Shown in pieces: positions 34,857 through 43,321 of a DNA stretch of 46,880 bases. The DNA lies in contig CANRIZ010000020.1 in assembly GCA_947630835.1 (NCBI GenBank), forward strand, positions 1 to 46,880. The letters run 5' to 3'. The notes beneath the pieces are model-generated. The model saw nothing but the letters and a program-made list of their open reading frames with translations, was not told the DNA's origin and ran no database searches. The stretch is from an uncultured Clostridia bacterium. GTDB lineage: Bacteria; Bacillota; Clostridia; Oscillospirales; Acutalibacteraceae. Made by a program: the position numbers and the translations under genes. How positions within the stretch are numbered: the first letter of the stretch is position 1; each line of letters begins with the position of its first letter.

Positions 34857-34885
34857 AATATATCAAAATAAAATTATTTTGTCAA
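34857..34885 (-). promoter_or_regulatory. Promoter of the riboswitch-led left operon
   Basis: The minus strand has a perfect -35 TTGACA (34885-34880), an exact 17-base spacer and a -10 TATATT (34862-34857). Transcription would begin near 34850, just ahead of the riboswitch aptamer. The stretch 34886-35103 between the two divergent promoters is A/T-rich and holds nothing further I can name. Confidence 0.85.
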
Positions 34886-35103
34886 CAATTTTTTGACATA
34901 TTTTTTTCGTTTTCACCTCGAAAAGAGCCTAAAAATTTACTGAATTTTTTTGTATTTTTTTCGCTTTGAAAAATCCGTTATCACTACATTTTATGCTAAA
35001 AAATTTATAATATTAAAGAACTGCACAATATGTTGTTGTAAAAAATTACTACATTTTTGTAAAAAAAAGTCCCATATTTCGGCATAAAAATTTTAACAAA
35101 TTC

Positions 35104-35133
35104 TTGACAATATACGCTTAAAAAAAGTATACT
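35104..35133 (+). promoter_or_regulatory. Promoter of the right polysaccharide arm
   Basis: A perfect -35 TTGACA (35104-35109), an 18-base spacer and a -10 TATACT (35128-35133) give transcription from about 35140. This places the start of the mRNA at or after the ATG at 35138, so translation of the first gene must begin further downstream (see 35219). Confidence 0.85.
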
Positions 35134-35149
35134 GTGAATGAAAATCGGG

Positions 35150-35197
35150 AAGTTACAGGTTGCAAATAAAGGCGAAAGCCGAGTTTGTAACTTTTTT
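35150..35197 (+). terminator. Leader terminator/attenuator before the VTC gene
   Basis: Right after the transcription start, TTTGTAAC (35184-35191) can pair with GTTGCAAA (35159-35166), or its last bases with the upstream AAGTTACA (35150-35157), around a small GGC-GAAA-GCC hairpin. The stem is followed by TTTTTTCTTTT. The two alternative 5' arms competing for one 3' arm suggest an attenuator. I do not recognise a known aptamer in it. It may be a short riboswitch, protein-binding leader or sRNA-like terminator. Confidence 0.65.
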
Positions 35198-35218
35198 CTT
35201 TTAAGGGACGGTGAGAGC

Positions 35219-35908
35219 TTGGAACAGGTACTCAGGCAGGAAAAAAAGTTTTTAATGCACGAGGTTGCAATGTTGAAACTCTGTTCGCGTCTCAACGAGG
35301 TTATGATAGAGGACCCGTTTAACGGCAAGAACGGTTACGCCATTCGCTCGCTTTATTTTGACACTGTTGACGAAAAGGATTATACGGACAAAATCGACGG
35401 CCTTGAGCTTCGCAGAAAAATCCGCCTCAGAGTTTACAGCCCCGACTCGGATTTTGCAAAGCTTGAAATGAAGCAAAAGCAAGGCGCTTACCAAAAAAAG
35501 CGCTCGCTTAAAATCAGCCGTGAGGACGCCGAGAAGATGACCCGCGGCGACTACTCTCCCCTGCTCGCTTACCCGGAGCCTTTTGCGGCTGAATGTTACG
35601 CGCTTATGAATATGCTCTGCTACCGCCCGAAAACTATAGTGGAATACCGCCGCCGAGCATATATTGCAAAGGAAAACCGTATCAGAATTACCTTTGACAA
35701 CTGTATAAAATCAACAGAAAGCTGTTTTGAGCTTTTTTCAAAAAATCTCAACCAATATCCTGTTTTAGATCCCTTTAACGCTATATTGGAGGTCAAATAC
35801 AACGGATTTTTGCTAAGTTACATAAAGCAGCTTATCAACGAAGCGGACCGCTCCGAAATTTCCGTGAGTAAATACGTTCTTGCCCGTGAGGCAGGACTCG
35901 GATATTAA
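35219..35908 (+). CDS. VTC-domain protein (polyphosphate polymerase-like)
   Basis: This is a cytoplasmic VTC/CYTH-superfamily tunnel-fold protein. Conserved basic and acidic residues line the tunnel: RQEKKFLMHE, IRSLYFDTVDEKDY, GLELRRKIRLRVY, KLEMKQKQGAYQKKR, YRRRAYIAKENRIRITFD, and the C-terminal ILEVKYNGFLLSYI. In yeast Vtc4 this fold makes polyphosphate from ATP; bacterial members next to CotH and DUF4956 genes have no firm function. I choose the TTG at 35219 (LEQVLRQEKK) with the site GGTGAG, giving 229 residues. An ATG at 35138 is in frame, but the intervening bases form a terminator hairpin and lie at the transcription start. The next gene (DUF4956) begins 25 bases downstream. Confidence 0.82.
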   Translation: MEQVLRQEKKFLMHEVAMLKLCSRLNEVMIEDPFNGKNGYAIRSLYFDTVDEKDYTDKIDGLELRRKIRLRVYSPDSDFAKLEMKQKQGAYQKKRSLKISREDAEKMTRGDYSPLLAYPEPFAAECYALMNMLCYRPKTIVEYRRRAYIAKENRIRITFDNCIKSTESCFELFSKNLNQYPVLDPFNAILEVKYNGFLLSYIKQLINEADRSEISVSKYVLAREAGLGY

Positions 35909-35933
35909 ACAAAATCAAAAAGGAACATATGTT

Positions 35934-36614
35934 ATGAAACACTACTTATCACAAATATTGCAGTCCGGTCAGGACCTTACGGCGAAGGACATTGTACTGC
36001 GTATGGCGGTTGCCTGCGTAATTGCGGCGTTTATTTTCATCTCATACCGTCTTTCGCATGACGGCAGCATCTACAGTAAAAAATTCAACGTTTCGCTTGT
36101 CGCTTTGACCGTTATTACCACTATGGTTATGGTTATTATAGGCAATAACCTTTCGCTTTCATTAGGTATGGTCGGCGCGCTGTCCATAGTTCGTTTCAGA
36201 ACGGCAATCAAGGATTCGAGAGATACCGTTTACATCTTCTGGACCGTTGTTGCGGGCATTTGCTGCGGCGCCGGAGATTTTCTGATAGCCGGAATAGGAA
36301 GCGCAGTAACCTTTTTGGTACTGCTCTTATTCGGCAGGATTAAAAACGACAGGCGTATGCTTATGATAATTCGCACCATACGCACAAACGAAGAACAGAT
36401 AGAAAGCCTTATTTTCAGACGTTACAGAGGTCACGCTACCCTGAGGGTGAAGAACACCACCGAGGACAGCGTAGAATTTATTTACGAAGCGAACAAAAAA
36501 ATTATCGAAAAAAGCGACAAGAAAACTAACAAAAGCATTACCGATGAAATATACGATATCGGCTCGATAGATTATTTCAACCTTGTTATGCAAAACGATG
36601 AAATCAGCAGCTGA
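35934..36614 (+). CDS. DUF4956 family membrane protein
   Basis: This 226-residue protein has about four transmembrane helices (approximately residues 22-42, 52-72, 95-115 and 117-135) and a soluble C-terminal domain. The diagnostic segment is GNNLSLSLGMVGALSIVRFR followed by TAIKDSRDTVYIFW, typical of DUF4956. Start ATG 35934 has the site AAAAAGGAA; the frame extends upstream to 35880, overlapping the VTC gene, but without a suitable site. The family is regularly found beside VTC and CotH proteins, as here. It may form the membrane part of a complex with the VTC protein. The function is unknown. Confidence 0.85.
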   Translation: MKHYLSQILQSGQDLTAKDIVLRMAVACVIAAFIFISYRLSHDGSIYSKKFNVSLVALTVITTMVMVIIGNNLSLSLGMVGALSIVRFRTAIKDSRDTVYIFWTVVAGICCGAGDFLIAGIGSAVTFLVLLLFGRIKNDRRMLMIIRTIRTNEEQIESLIFRRYRGHATLRVKNTTEDSVEFIYEANKKIIEKSDKKTNKSITDEIYDIGSIDYFNLVMQNDEISS

Positions 36615-36636
36615 AAAATAAAGAGGTCGTTATCCT

Positions 36637-38139
36637 ATGAAATCCGCATTTCGTGGTATAATAGCGGCTGTGCTTATGCTTGTAATTGTATTGGGCGCAG
36701 TCATAATAGAACCCGGTATAAAAGACGCAGGCAAACGCTATCATCAGCATTTGGAAGAACCGGGATATACGCCGTGTTCCTCGCACGGCGACGATATTTT
36801 CTGCACGCATCTGCCGCTCGTTGTTATTGACACAGAGGGTAAGGAAATCCCGGGCAAGGTTACCGGAGAAAGGGACAGCTTTGATCAGGCGGTTTATTCA
36901 AAAGCAGAGGACGGGACGGATTATATTAACGTTTCCGTATCGGTAATTGACAATGACTCCGGGAACAACCACTTGACCGACACGCCCGATTTCACTACGC
37001 GCAGTCTGTTTCGTATCAGGGGCAATTCCTCAAGGCGATTTGAAAAAGCCCCCTATCTTTTAAAATTCGTCGATGATAAAGGCAACGACAATTCTATAGA
37101 AGTTATGGGTATGGACGCTCACAACGAATGGGCGTTAAACGGGCCTTATTTGGATAAATCCCTTGTCCGCAACTATATGTGGTATAACATTTCCGGTGAA
37201 ATGATGGAATACTCTCCTAACGTGCGTTACTGCGAGCTGTTTGTAAACAACGATTACAGGGGCGTTTACCTTATGACGGAAACCATTACCGCAGGAAAGG
37301 ACGAGGGTCGTTTAAGGCTTAAAGAAAACGTTAAGGGAAATGAATTTTCGGGCTTTCTGCTTCGTATAGACCGTCCCACCGAAACTGACCTTGAAACCGT
37401 GCGGGACATTTACAGCTTTTCCGAAAGGCTTAACCTCACTTCCTTTGATATTTCAATACGTTATCCCGGCAAAAACACTCTTACAAAAGAGCGAAGCGAA
37501 GAAATAGAACGGGAATTTTCGCAATTTGAAAAAACGCTTTATTCGTATGATTACAATACGGAGGATTACGGTTACCAAACGCAGATAGATACGGACAATT
37601 TTGCAGATTACTATATAATCAACGAGTTTACAAGCAATATTGACGCCGGCAATTACTCTACATATATTTACAAGGAACCCAACGGCAAATATAAAATGTG
37701 CGTATGGGATTTTAACAACAGCTGTAATAATTACACCGAAGCTCAATACGGGGGCTACGGGCTTACAAAAAAGAACAGCGGTTATTATTTTATGATTTTG
37801 AGGGACCCCGATTTTTCTCAAAAGGTAATTGACCGTTACAGGGAGCTTCGCAAGGGAGTTCTCAGCGAGGAATACCTTACAAATTACGTTGACGACGTTA
37901 TTAAGTGGCTTGGTCCCGCAGTTAAAAGGAATTACGAGCGGTGGAAGGCTTATTATAACGAAAACCCGCTTCTTAATACCGACGGCACGGTTGACCGCAA
38001 TCAGCACACGACCGAAGAAGCAACCGAATTTTTAAAGAATTGGATTGTTAAAAGAGGCGCTTGGCTTGACGACAATATAGAAGCGTTGAAATTTGTATCC
38101 CATCCCTCTCGAAACAAAAGGTGGAACGAGCAAGATTAG
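36637..38139 (+). CDS. CotH-type kinase, membrane-anchored
   Basis: This 500-residue protein has one N-terminal transmembrane or signal segment (about 7-24) and an extracytoplasmic CotH domain. Visible CotH features are FRIRGNSSRRFEKAPYLLKF, GMDAHNEWALNGPYLDKSL, VRNYMWYNIS, FVNNDYRGVYLMTETI, GFLLRIDRP, and the metal/ATP-binding region KMCVWDFNNSCNN. In spore formers CotH phosphorylates coat proteins; related domains occur on secreted and dockerin proteins with unknown targets. Here it is third in an operon with VTC and DUF4956 genes and just before a secreted glycosidase-like gene. It may therefore modify surface proteins or glycan-associated proteins. The start ATG 36637 follows an AAAGAGG site. 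Confidence 0.87.
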   Translation: MKSAFRGIIAAVLMLVIVLGAVIIEPGIKDAGKRYHQHLEEPGYTPCSSHGDDIFCTHLPLVVIDTEGKEIPGKVTGERDSFDQAVYSKAEDGTDYINVSVSVIDNDSGNNHLTDTPDFTTRSLFRIRGNSSRRFEKAPYLLKFVDDKGNDNSIEVMGMDAHNEWALNGPYLDKSLVRNYMWYNISGEMMEYSPNVRYCELFVNNDYRGVYLMTETITAGKDEGRLRLKENVKGNEFSGFLLRIDRPTETDLETVRDIYSFSERLNLTSFDISIRYPGKNTLTKERSEEIEREFSQFEKTLYSYDYNTEDYGYQTQIDTDNFADYYIINEFTSNIDAGNYSTYIYKEPNGKYKMCVWDFNNSCNNYTEAQYGGYGLTKKNSGYYFMILRDPDFSQKVIDRYRELRKGVLSEEYLTNYVDDVIKWLGPAVKRNYERWKAYYNENPLLNTDGTVDRNQHTTEEATEFLKNWIVKRGAWLDDNIEALKFVSHPSRNKRWNEQD

Positions 38140-38163
38140 CCGAATTTAAAAGGAGCGACTTCA

Positions 38164-40443
38164 TTGAAAAAATATCTCGCCACGGTATGTATTTTACTTG
38201 TATTGGCTTTTTTGTGGAATATTTTATATTTTCAATTAGGCGTTTTCGTCGATTTAAGACCGAATGCGCCTGTCTCTGCATTTATGAAAACAAAGGATAA
38301 GAAAATATATATCGAAAAAGACGGCAATTACGAACCCTTTGAGCTGAGAGGCGTCGATATGGGCGTAGGCGTCCCGGGAAAATGGGCGACGGAATTTTCG
38401 GTTGACGAGGAAACATATTTGCGCTGGTTTAAGCAAATTCAGGAGCTCGGCGCAAACAGCATCAGGGTTTACACTATATTAAACGATACCTTTTACAACA
38501 GTTTTTATGAATATAATTCTCAAAGGGTTAAAGACAACCTAGAGCCATTGTATCTTTTGCAGGGCGTATGGGTAAGCGACTACGCCCTTTTTTCGCATAT
38601 GGACGCATTTGACAGCGACTTTTTAAAGCCGTTTATTACAGACTGCCATACTATGGTAGACGTAATCCACGGCAAGCGCAGTTTGACCTTAAGCACGGGC
38701 AACAAGGGAAGCGGCAACTACCGCAAAAACGTTTCTCCTTGGGTTATCGGATATATATTGGGAGTCGAATGGGAGGATTATACCGTAACCTACACGAACG
38801 AAACGGATACGGAAAAAAGCAGCTATAAGGGAAAATATATGTACACAACGGACGAGGCTACGCCCTTTGAAGCGTTCCTTGCCGAGGTCGGCGACGATAT
38901 AATCAGGTACGAGAGCACCCGATACAAGCAGCAAAGGCTGGTTGCTTTTGCAAACTGGCCTACGACCGACCCGTTTGTATATCCCGAAAGCGTTGTTATA
39001 GAAAGAAACAAGCTTACCTGTTTGGATATGGAGCATATAAAGACTACGCAAGATTTTATTTCCGGTATGTTTGTTTCGTATCATGTTTATCCGTATTATC
39101 CGGATTACCTTGAAATTATGCGTTCAAGCAAAAAGTACAGCGAGGAGGAAATGAAGGAGCTTATAAGCGACGTCCGTTGGGAAACTATAAAATACCGTAT
39201 TTCAAAATTAAAAGGACCGAAAATCGAAGATTATATTGACGAAAAGGCCCTTATTGATTCCGACGGAAAATATAACACCTACCTCGCCTATTTAAAAGCG
39301 CTGACATCGTATCATACCATGCCGGTTGTTATTTCCGAATACGGAGTAACAACGGGACGGGGAATTGCTCAAATAGATAAAAACACAAACAGAAATCAGG
39401 GCAATATGTCCGAAACGCAGCAAGGCCGGGCGATTATCGACTGCTACAAGGATATAGTAAACGCCGGCTGCGCGGGCAGCTATATTTTCACTTGGCAGGA
39501 CGAATGGTTTAAGCGCACCTGGAACACCATGCATGCGGTTGACCTTAATAAAACGCCTTACTGGAGCGATTATCAAACCAACGAGCAGTATTTCGGGCTG
39601 TTATCCTTTGACCCAGGCGAAAACGAGAGCATATGCTATGTTGACGGCAAAACGGACGAATGGAGCGAGGAAGATATTGTCGCTTCAAACGGCGACGCTT
39701 CGCTGTCAATGAAATACGATGAAAAGTTCGTCTATTTTCTTGCAAAAAAGAAGGACTTTAACCCCGATAAGGATACGCTTTATATTCCTCTTGACATAAA
39801 CCCGAAAATAGGAAGCACCTACGCGAAAAATTATAATATCAGCTTCGACAGGGAAGCGGATTTTTTGCTTTTTATTCACGGAAAAAGCGACAGTCGACTG
39901 CTTGTTCAGGAACGCTATGAATGTCTTAACGCAATATACGGCGAATTTTATTACGGCAGTCTTCCGTATATCTCGCCGCCCGACGCAAACAGCCCTAATT
40001 TTGTTAAAATATATCTGCCTTTGAATTTAAATGAGAATTTACTTGATTTAACGAATGAAAATGCAATTAACATACCGAGCGAAAAATTTGAAACGGGTCT
40101 GCTCACCTACGGCAACGCAAACCCGAACGCTCCCGATTTTAACTCTTTGGCGGATTTTATTTTTTCGGACGACTGCGTCGAGATAAAAATACCCTGGCAG
40201 CTTTTGAATTTCAGCAATCCATCGGAAATGACAATTCACGACGATTACTACGAATGTTACGGTATTGAAAATCTCAAAACAGACAAACTGTACGCCGGCA
40301 TTGCTTCAAGCGGCGACGCCGATTTCAGAATACCCACCTATCCCCTGAATCTTAAAGGTTGGGGGCAAAAGGTCAGCTATCACGAAAGGCTTAAAAAATC
40401 CTATTATATGGTCAAGGATTATTGGGCTTCTGCAGATAAATAA
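38164..40443 (+). CDS. Secreted or anchored glycosidase-like protein (paralogue C)
   Basis: This 759-residue paralogue of the two left-arm proteins starts at TTG 38164 with the site AAAAGGAG. An N-terminal hydrophobic segment (about 5-28) directs it outside the membrane. The barrel carries ANSIRVYTILNDTFYNSFYE, candidate acid/base Glu202 in GYILGVEWED, candidate nucleophile Glu392 in VVISEYGVTTGRG, and FTWQDEWFKRTWNTM. The C-terminal beta modules include EIKIPWQLLNFSNPS and end RLKKSYYMVKDYWASADK, matching the tail of paralogue B. It has a charged insertion around residues 318-365 that the others lack. It sits between CotH and the second HEAT gene. The probable role is trimming, transfer or binding of the exported polysaccharide. 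Confidence 0.75.
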   Translation: MKKYLATVCILLVLAFLWNILYFQLGVFVDLRPNAPVSAFMKTKDKKIYIEKDGNYEPFELRGVDMGVGVPGKWATEFSVDEETYLRWFKQIQELGANSIRVYTILNDTFYNSFYEYNSQRVKDNLEPLYLLQGVWVSDYALFSHMDAFDSDFLKPFITDCHTMVDVIHGKRSLTLSTGNKGSGNYRKNVSPWVIGYILGVEWEDYTVTYTNETDTEKSSYKGKYMYTTDEATPFEAFLAEVGDDIIRYESTRYKQQRLVAFANWPTTDPFVYPESVVIERNKLTCLDMEHIKTTQDFISGMFVSYHVYPYYPDYLEIMRSSKKYSEEEMKELISDVRWETIKYRISKLKGPKIEDYIDEKALIDSDGKYNTYLAYLKALTSYHTMPVVISEYGVTTGRGIAQIDKNTNRNQGNMSETQQGRAIIDCYKDIVNAGCAGSYIFTWQDEWFKRTWNTMHAVDLNKTPYWSDYQTNEQYFGLLSFDPGENESICYVDGKTDEWSEEDIVASNGDASLSMKYDEKFVYFLAKKKDFNPDKDTLYIPLDINPKIGSTYAKNYNISFDREADFLLFIHGKSDSRLLVQERYECLNAIYGEFYYGSLPYISPPDANSPNFVKIYLPLNLNENLLDLTNENAINIPSEKFETGLLTYGNANPNAPDFNSLADFIFSDDCVEIKIPWQLLNFSNPSEMTIHDDYYECYGIENLKTDKLYAGIASSGDADFRIPTYPLNLKGWGQKVSYHERLKKSYYMVKDYWASADK

Positions 40444-40481
40444 AGGCTTACACACATTAACTCGGAAAGGCGGTGAAAAAG

Positions 40482-41600
40482 ATGGAGTTAAGTCAGGTTT
40501 TGCTTTACGGCTACGCAATAATATGCCTCAGTATGATATTGTTTAACATAGTCTATGTTACGCTTTTAAACCATAACGACGTTCGCCTTGAAAGAAAAAT
40601 CAAAAAGTTTGAAAAGGAAGCTCAAATTCAAATCGAGCGTATAAGAAACGGCGAAGAAATTAATCAAAAGCATTTTACATACTTAGAGCGTAAGCTTGTA
40701 CATGTATACAATCTTATAGCCTTTGACAAGGTGATTAGAAAGCAATATGAGAACGGAGTAAGTCCGGAGCTTGACGAGTACATACACGCCGTAAGGCCGG
40801 TAATGCTTCATCTTGCCGTCGATTACCGAAAGAGAGACAGTCTTGAAGCCGCATATTTTCTTTACTTTATCGGCAGATACGCAAAGCAAAACCGTATGCC
40901 CATGGACAGCCTTCAGGACATAATCGTAGATTATATGAACAGGCACAATCTGTATTGCAGAATAAACGCTTTGCAGGCGTTATACAGCTTCGGCAGCGTT
41001 GAGAATATTATAAAAGCAATTTATTTGCAGGACAAAAACGGTTATTTTTTGCACGAAAAGATATTGCAGGACGGGCTTTTGTCCTTTGGCGGAAACCACG
41101 ACGAGCTTATAGAAAGACTTTGGGCGCGGTTTGATGAATTTTCCGTAAAAACGCAAATTTCCATACTCAATTACATACGCTATAAAAGCGGAAATTATCT
41201 AAAAGAAATGTACGAAATAATGATGGATGAAAGCAAGGACAGGGAACTGCGGCTATCGGCTATACGCTATTTCGGGAAATACACATACGAGCCGGCAAAG
41301 CGGGAGCTTTTAAATTTTGCTCTTGACGAGGATTTAAGCCGCTGGGAATACACGGCGGTAAGCGTAAGCTCGCTTGGCGTTTATGAGGGCGAAGATATTG
41401 AAGACGCCTTGATTAAAGCGGTACACAGCTCCAACTGGCATGTAAGGTACAATGCCGCGGTAAGTTTGGAGTCTCACAATATAAGCTATGAGAATATACT
41501 GGAAATAGTCGAAGGGAAAGACAGGTACGCTCGGGAAATGCTGCTTTACCGTCTTAACTCGCAACGGCTCGAACAGCAGGAAAAGGCGGCGGACGTATGA
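40482..41600 (+). CDS. Membrane-anchored HEAT-repeat protein (copy B)
   Basis: This protein of about 372 residues has one N-terminal transmembrane helix (about 6-28, LLYGYAIICLSMILFNIVYV) and then a helical solenoid. HEAT-like units are seen in LRLSAIRYFGKYTYEPAKRE, EYTAVSVSSLGVYEGEDIED and NWHVRYNAAVSLESHNISYE. Either GTG 40473 or ATG 40482 could be the start; I prefer the ATG because GGCGGTGA precedes it at good spacing. Its last codons overlap the GT2 start by four bases (ATGA), giving tight translational coupling. It is the counterpart of the left-arm HEAT protein and is probably a dedicated partner of the adjacent synthase. Confidence 0.85.
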   Translation: MELSQVLLYGYAIICLSMILFNIVYVTLLNHNDVRLERKIKKFEKEAQIQIERIRNGEEINQKHFTYLERKLVHVYNLIAFDKVIRKQYENGVSPELDEYIHAVRPVMLHLAVDYRKRDSLEAAYFLYFIGRYAKQNRMPMDSLQDIIVDYMNRHNLYCRINALQALYSFGSVENIIKAIYLQDKNGYFLHEKILQDGLLSFGGNHDELIERLWARFDEFSVKTQISILNYIRYKSGNYLKEMYEIMMDESKDRELRLSAIRYFGKYTYEPAKRELLNFALDEDLSRWEYTAVSVSSLGVYEGEDIEDALIKAVHSSNWHVRYNAAVSLESHNISYENILEIVEGKDRYAREMLLYRLNSQRLEQQEKAADV

Positions 41601-43003
41601 CAAACAATATTATTCAATCCGTTTTTGACGCTGTAGGCACATTCTTTGTAATATATATGATAGGTTATGCAAGCTTTTTGTTTGCCGCCGTTGTCGTAGG
41701 TTCATCGTCGCTCTACAGCGCAAAAAGGAGAAACGTACTAAAAAACGAGCTTCAGGCGGGTTATTACGTACCCGTTTCTATACTTGTACCCGCATATAAC
41801 GAGGAGACAACAATAGTCAGTACGGTTAACTCCCTGCTCGCTCAGGACTATAAACTGTACGAAATTATAGTTGTCGACGACGGCTCAAAAGACAACACCT
41901 CGCAGGAGCTTATCGACTCTTTTAATATGCGGCGCATTAACCATCCCCTGCAAAGCAAAATTCCCTGTCAGCCCGTGGAAGCGGTATATGAAACCAACGC
42001 TTACAAAGTTCCGATTATTCTTATCAGAAAGAAAAACGGAGGCAAGGCGGACGCGCTTAATATGGGCATTAACGCCAGCAGATACCCGTATTTTTTATGC
42101 ATGGACGCGGACTCGATTTTACAGTACGACTCCTTGGAAAAGGTTGTACGTCCCGTTTTGGAAGATGACAATGTTGTTGCGGTCGGCGGAGCGGTTCGAC
42201 CCTGCAACGGAGCGATAATAAAGGACGGTCACGTAATAAGCTATCATTTACCCAACAGAATTTTACCGTGTATGCAGGTTTTGGAGTACGACCGCTCGTT
42301 TTTGGCTTCCCGCATTTTATTTGATAAATTTAACGGCAGTATTATTATTTCCGGCGCTTTCGGGCTGTTTAAAAAGAGTACGGTCGTTTCCGTAGGCGGC
42401 TATGAAACCACCACCATGGGCGAGGATATGGAGCTTGTAATAAAGCTGCACGCCTTCTGCCGTGAAAACAATATCCCATACCGCATACGCTATGCGACGG
42501 ACGCAATTTGCTGGACGCAGGTCCCCGAACGCTTAAAGGATTTGCGAGGTCAAAGAAGGCGTTGGCATATCGGGCTTTTTCAAAGTATGAAGGCTCACAG
42601 CAAAATACTGTTAAACCCGAAATACGGTCTTGTAAGCTTTATTTCTTACCTCTATTTTTTGTTTTACGAGCTTCTCTCGCCGTATATTGAGGTATTCGGC
42701 ATATTTACCATGGCTTTTGCCGCCGTGTTCGGTTTTCTTAACTTTAAATTTATGCTTATGTATCTGCTTATATATATGGCGTTTTCGTCAATTTTATCGC
42801 TGACGGCGTTTTTTGCGCGGATACATACCATTGATTTGCGTATAACCTTTACCGATATATTAAAAGCCATAGGCTTATGCTTTGTTGAGATTTCCTGCCT
42901 GCGTTTTGTTCTTGCATGGGTCAGAATAACGGCGTTAATAGGCTACCGTAAGAAAAAATCAAAATGGGGCAAAATTCAGCGCCAGAAAATTAATTTTAAC
43001 TAA
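41597..43003 (+). CDS. Processive-type GT2 glycosyltransferase (copy B)
   Basis: This 468-residue membrane glycosyltransferase has one N-terminal helix (about 15-38) and a C-terminal membrane region of about three to four helices. Motifs are ILVPAYNEETTI, VVDDGSKDNT, NGGKADALNMG, CMDADSILQYD (about 169-178), GEDMELVIKLH and QRRRWHIGLFQ. It is clearly paralogous to copy A, including the LRFVLAWVRITALIGYRKKK tail, but lacks the basic insertion found there. It should use a UDP- or GDP-sugar to extend a chain and export it. Coupling to the HEAT gene by a four-base overlap, and a coiled-coil gene directly after, point to a dedicated multi-protein synthase complex. Confidence 0.88.
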   Translation: MTNNIIQSVFDAVGTFFVIYMIGYASFLFAAVVVGSSSLYSAKRRNVLKNELQAGYYVPVSILVPAYNEETTIVSTVNSLLAQDYKLYEIIVVDDGSKDNTSQELIDSFNMRRINHPLQSKIPCQPVEAVYETNAYKVPIILIRKKNGGKADALNMGINASRYPYFLCMDADSILQYDSLEKVVRPVLEDDNVVAVGGAVRPCNGAIIKDGHVISYHLPNRILPCMQVLEYDRSFLASRILFDKFNGSIIISGAFGLFKKSTVVSVGGYETTTMGEDMELVIKLHAFCRENNIPYRIRYATDAICWTQVPERLKDLRGQRRRWHIGLFQSMKAHSKILLNPKYGLVSFISYLYFLFYELLSPYIEVFGIFTMAFAAVFGFLNFKFMLMYLLIYMAFSSILSLTAFFARIHTIDLRITFTDILKAIGLCFVEISCLRFVLAWVRITALIGYRKKKSKWGKIQRQKINFN

Positions 43004-43015
43004 CGGAGAAAGCAT

Positions 43016-43261
43016 ATGAGAGTTGAAGATTTAAAAAAGGGATTCGGCTATAAAAAGGACAGCGTCTATCGGCTAATAACTTTTATGGACGAAGAATTTT
43101 CAAAAAGGCTTATGCAAATTGAAAAAGACAATAAAAAGCACATTTCAGAGCTTGAAGAAGAAATTAAAAGTCTGCGGGAAAAAAATTCCGCTTTAAACAA
43201 CGATTTGCGCTTGCTTGCAAGCACCATAAACAATATTGAAAGCAATCCCGCGGAAGAATAA
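43016..43261 (+). CDS. Small coiled-coil protein with a DivIVA-like N-terminal motif
   Basis: This 81-residue cytoplasmic protein is translated from ATG 43016 with the site ACGGAGAAAG, 12 bases after the GT2 stop. The N-terminus has a GFGYKKDSVYRLITFMDEEF motif that resembles the start of DivIVA/GpsB-like coiled-coil proteins of Clostridia. The rest is a Glu/Lys-rich heptad coiled coil (KHISELEEEIKSLREKNSAL). Such proteins often organise membrane complexes at poles or septa. A localisation or scaffolding role for the synthase is a reasonable guess; no firm family assignment. Confidence 0.7.
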   Translation: MRVEDLKKGFGYKKDSVYRLITFMDEEFSKRLMQIEKDNKKHISELEEEIKSLREKNSALNNDLRLLASTINNIESNPAEE

Positions 43262-43321
43262 AAATCCGTTTGCAAATGCAATTACGATAACAAATACTAA
43301 GGAAGCAAAGGTAAATCAGAT

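Noticed and set aside
34893-34898. TTGACA on the plus strand as a further promoter
   Set aside because: No -10 hexamer lies 16-19 bases downstream. The sequence is a run of T followed by TTTTCACC.
35140-35218. Second c-di-GMP riboswitch before the VTC gene
   Set aside because: It has a GAAA-capped hairpin and a GCAAA string, but the paired GCAAAGC segment, the tetraloop receptor and the second stem are missing. It fits a terminator or attenuator better.
35138-35218. N-terminal extension of the VTC protein from ATG 35138
   Set aside because: The predicted transcription start falls at about this ATG, no ribosome binding site precedes it, and the bases form a terminator-type hairpin.
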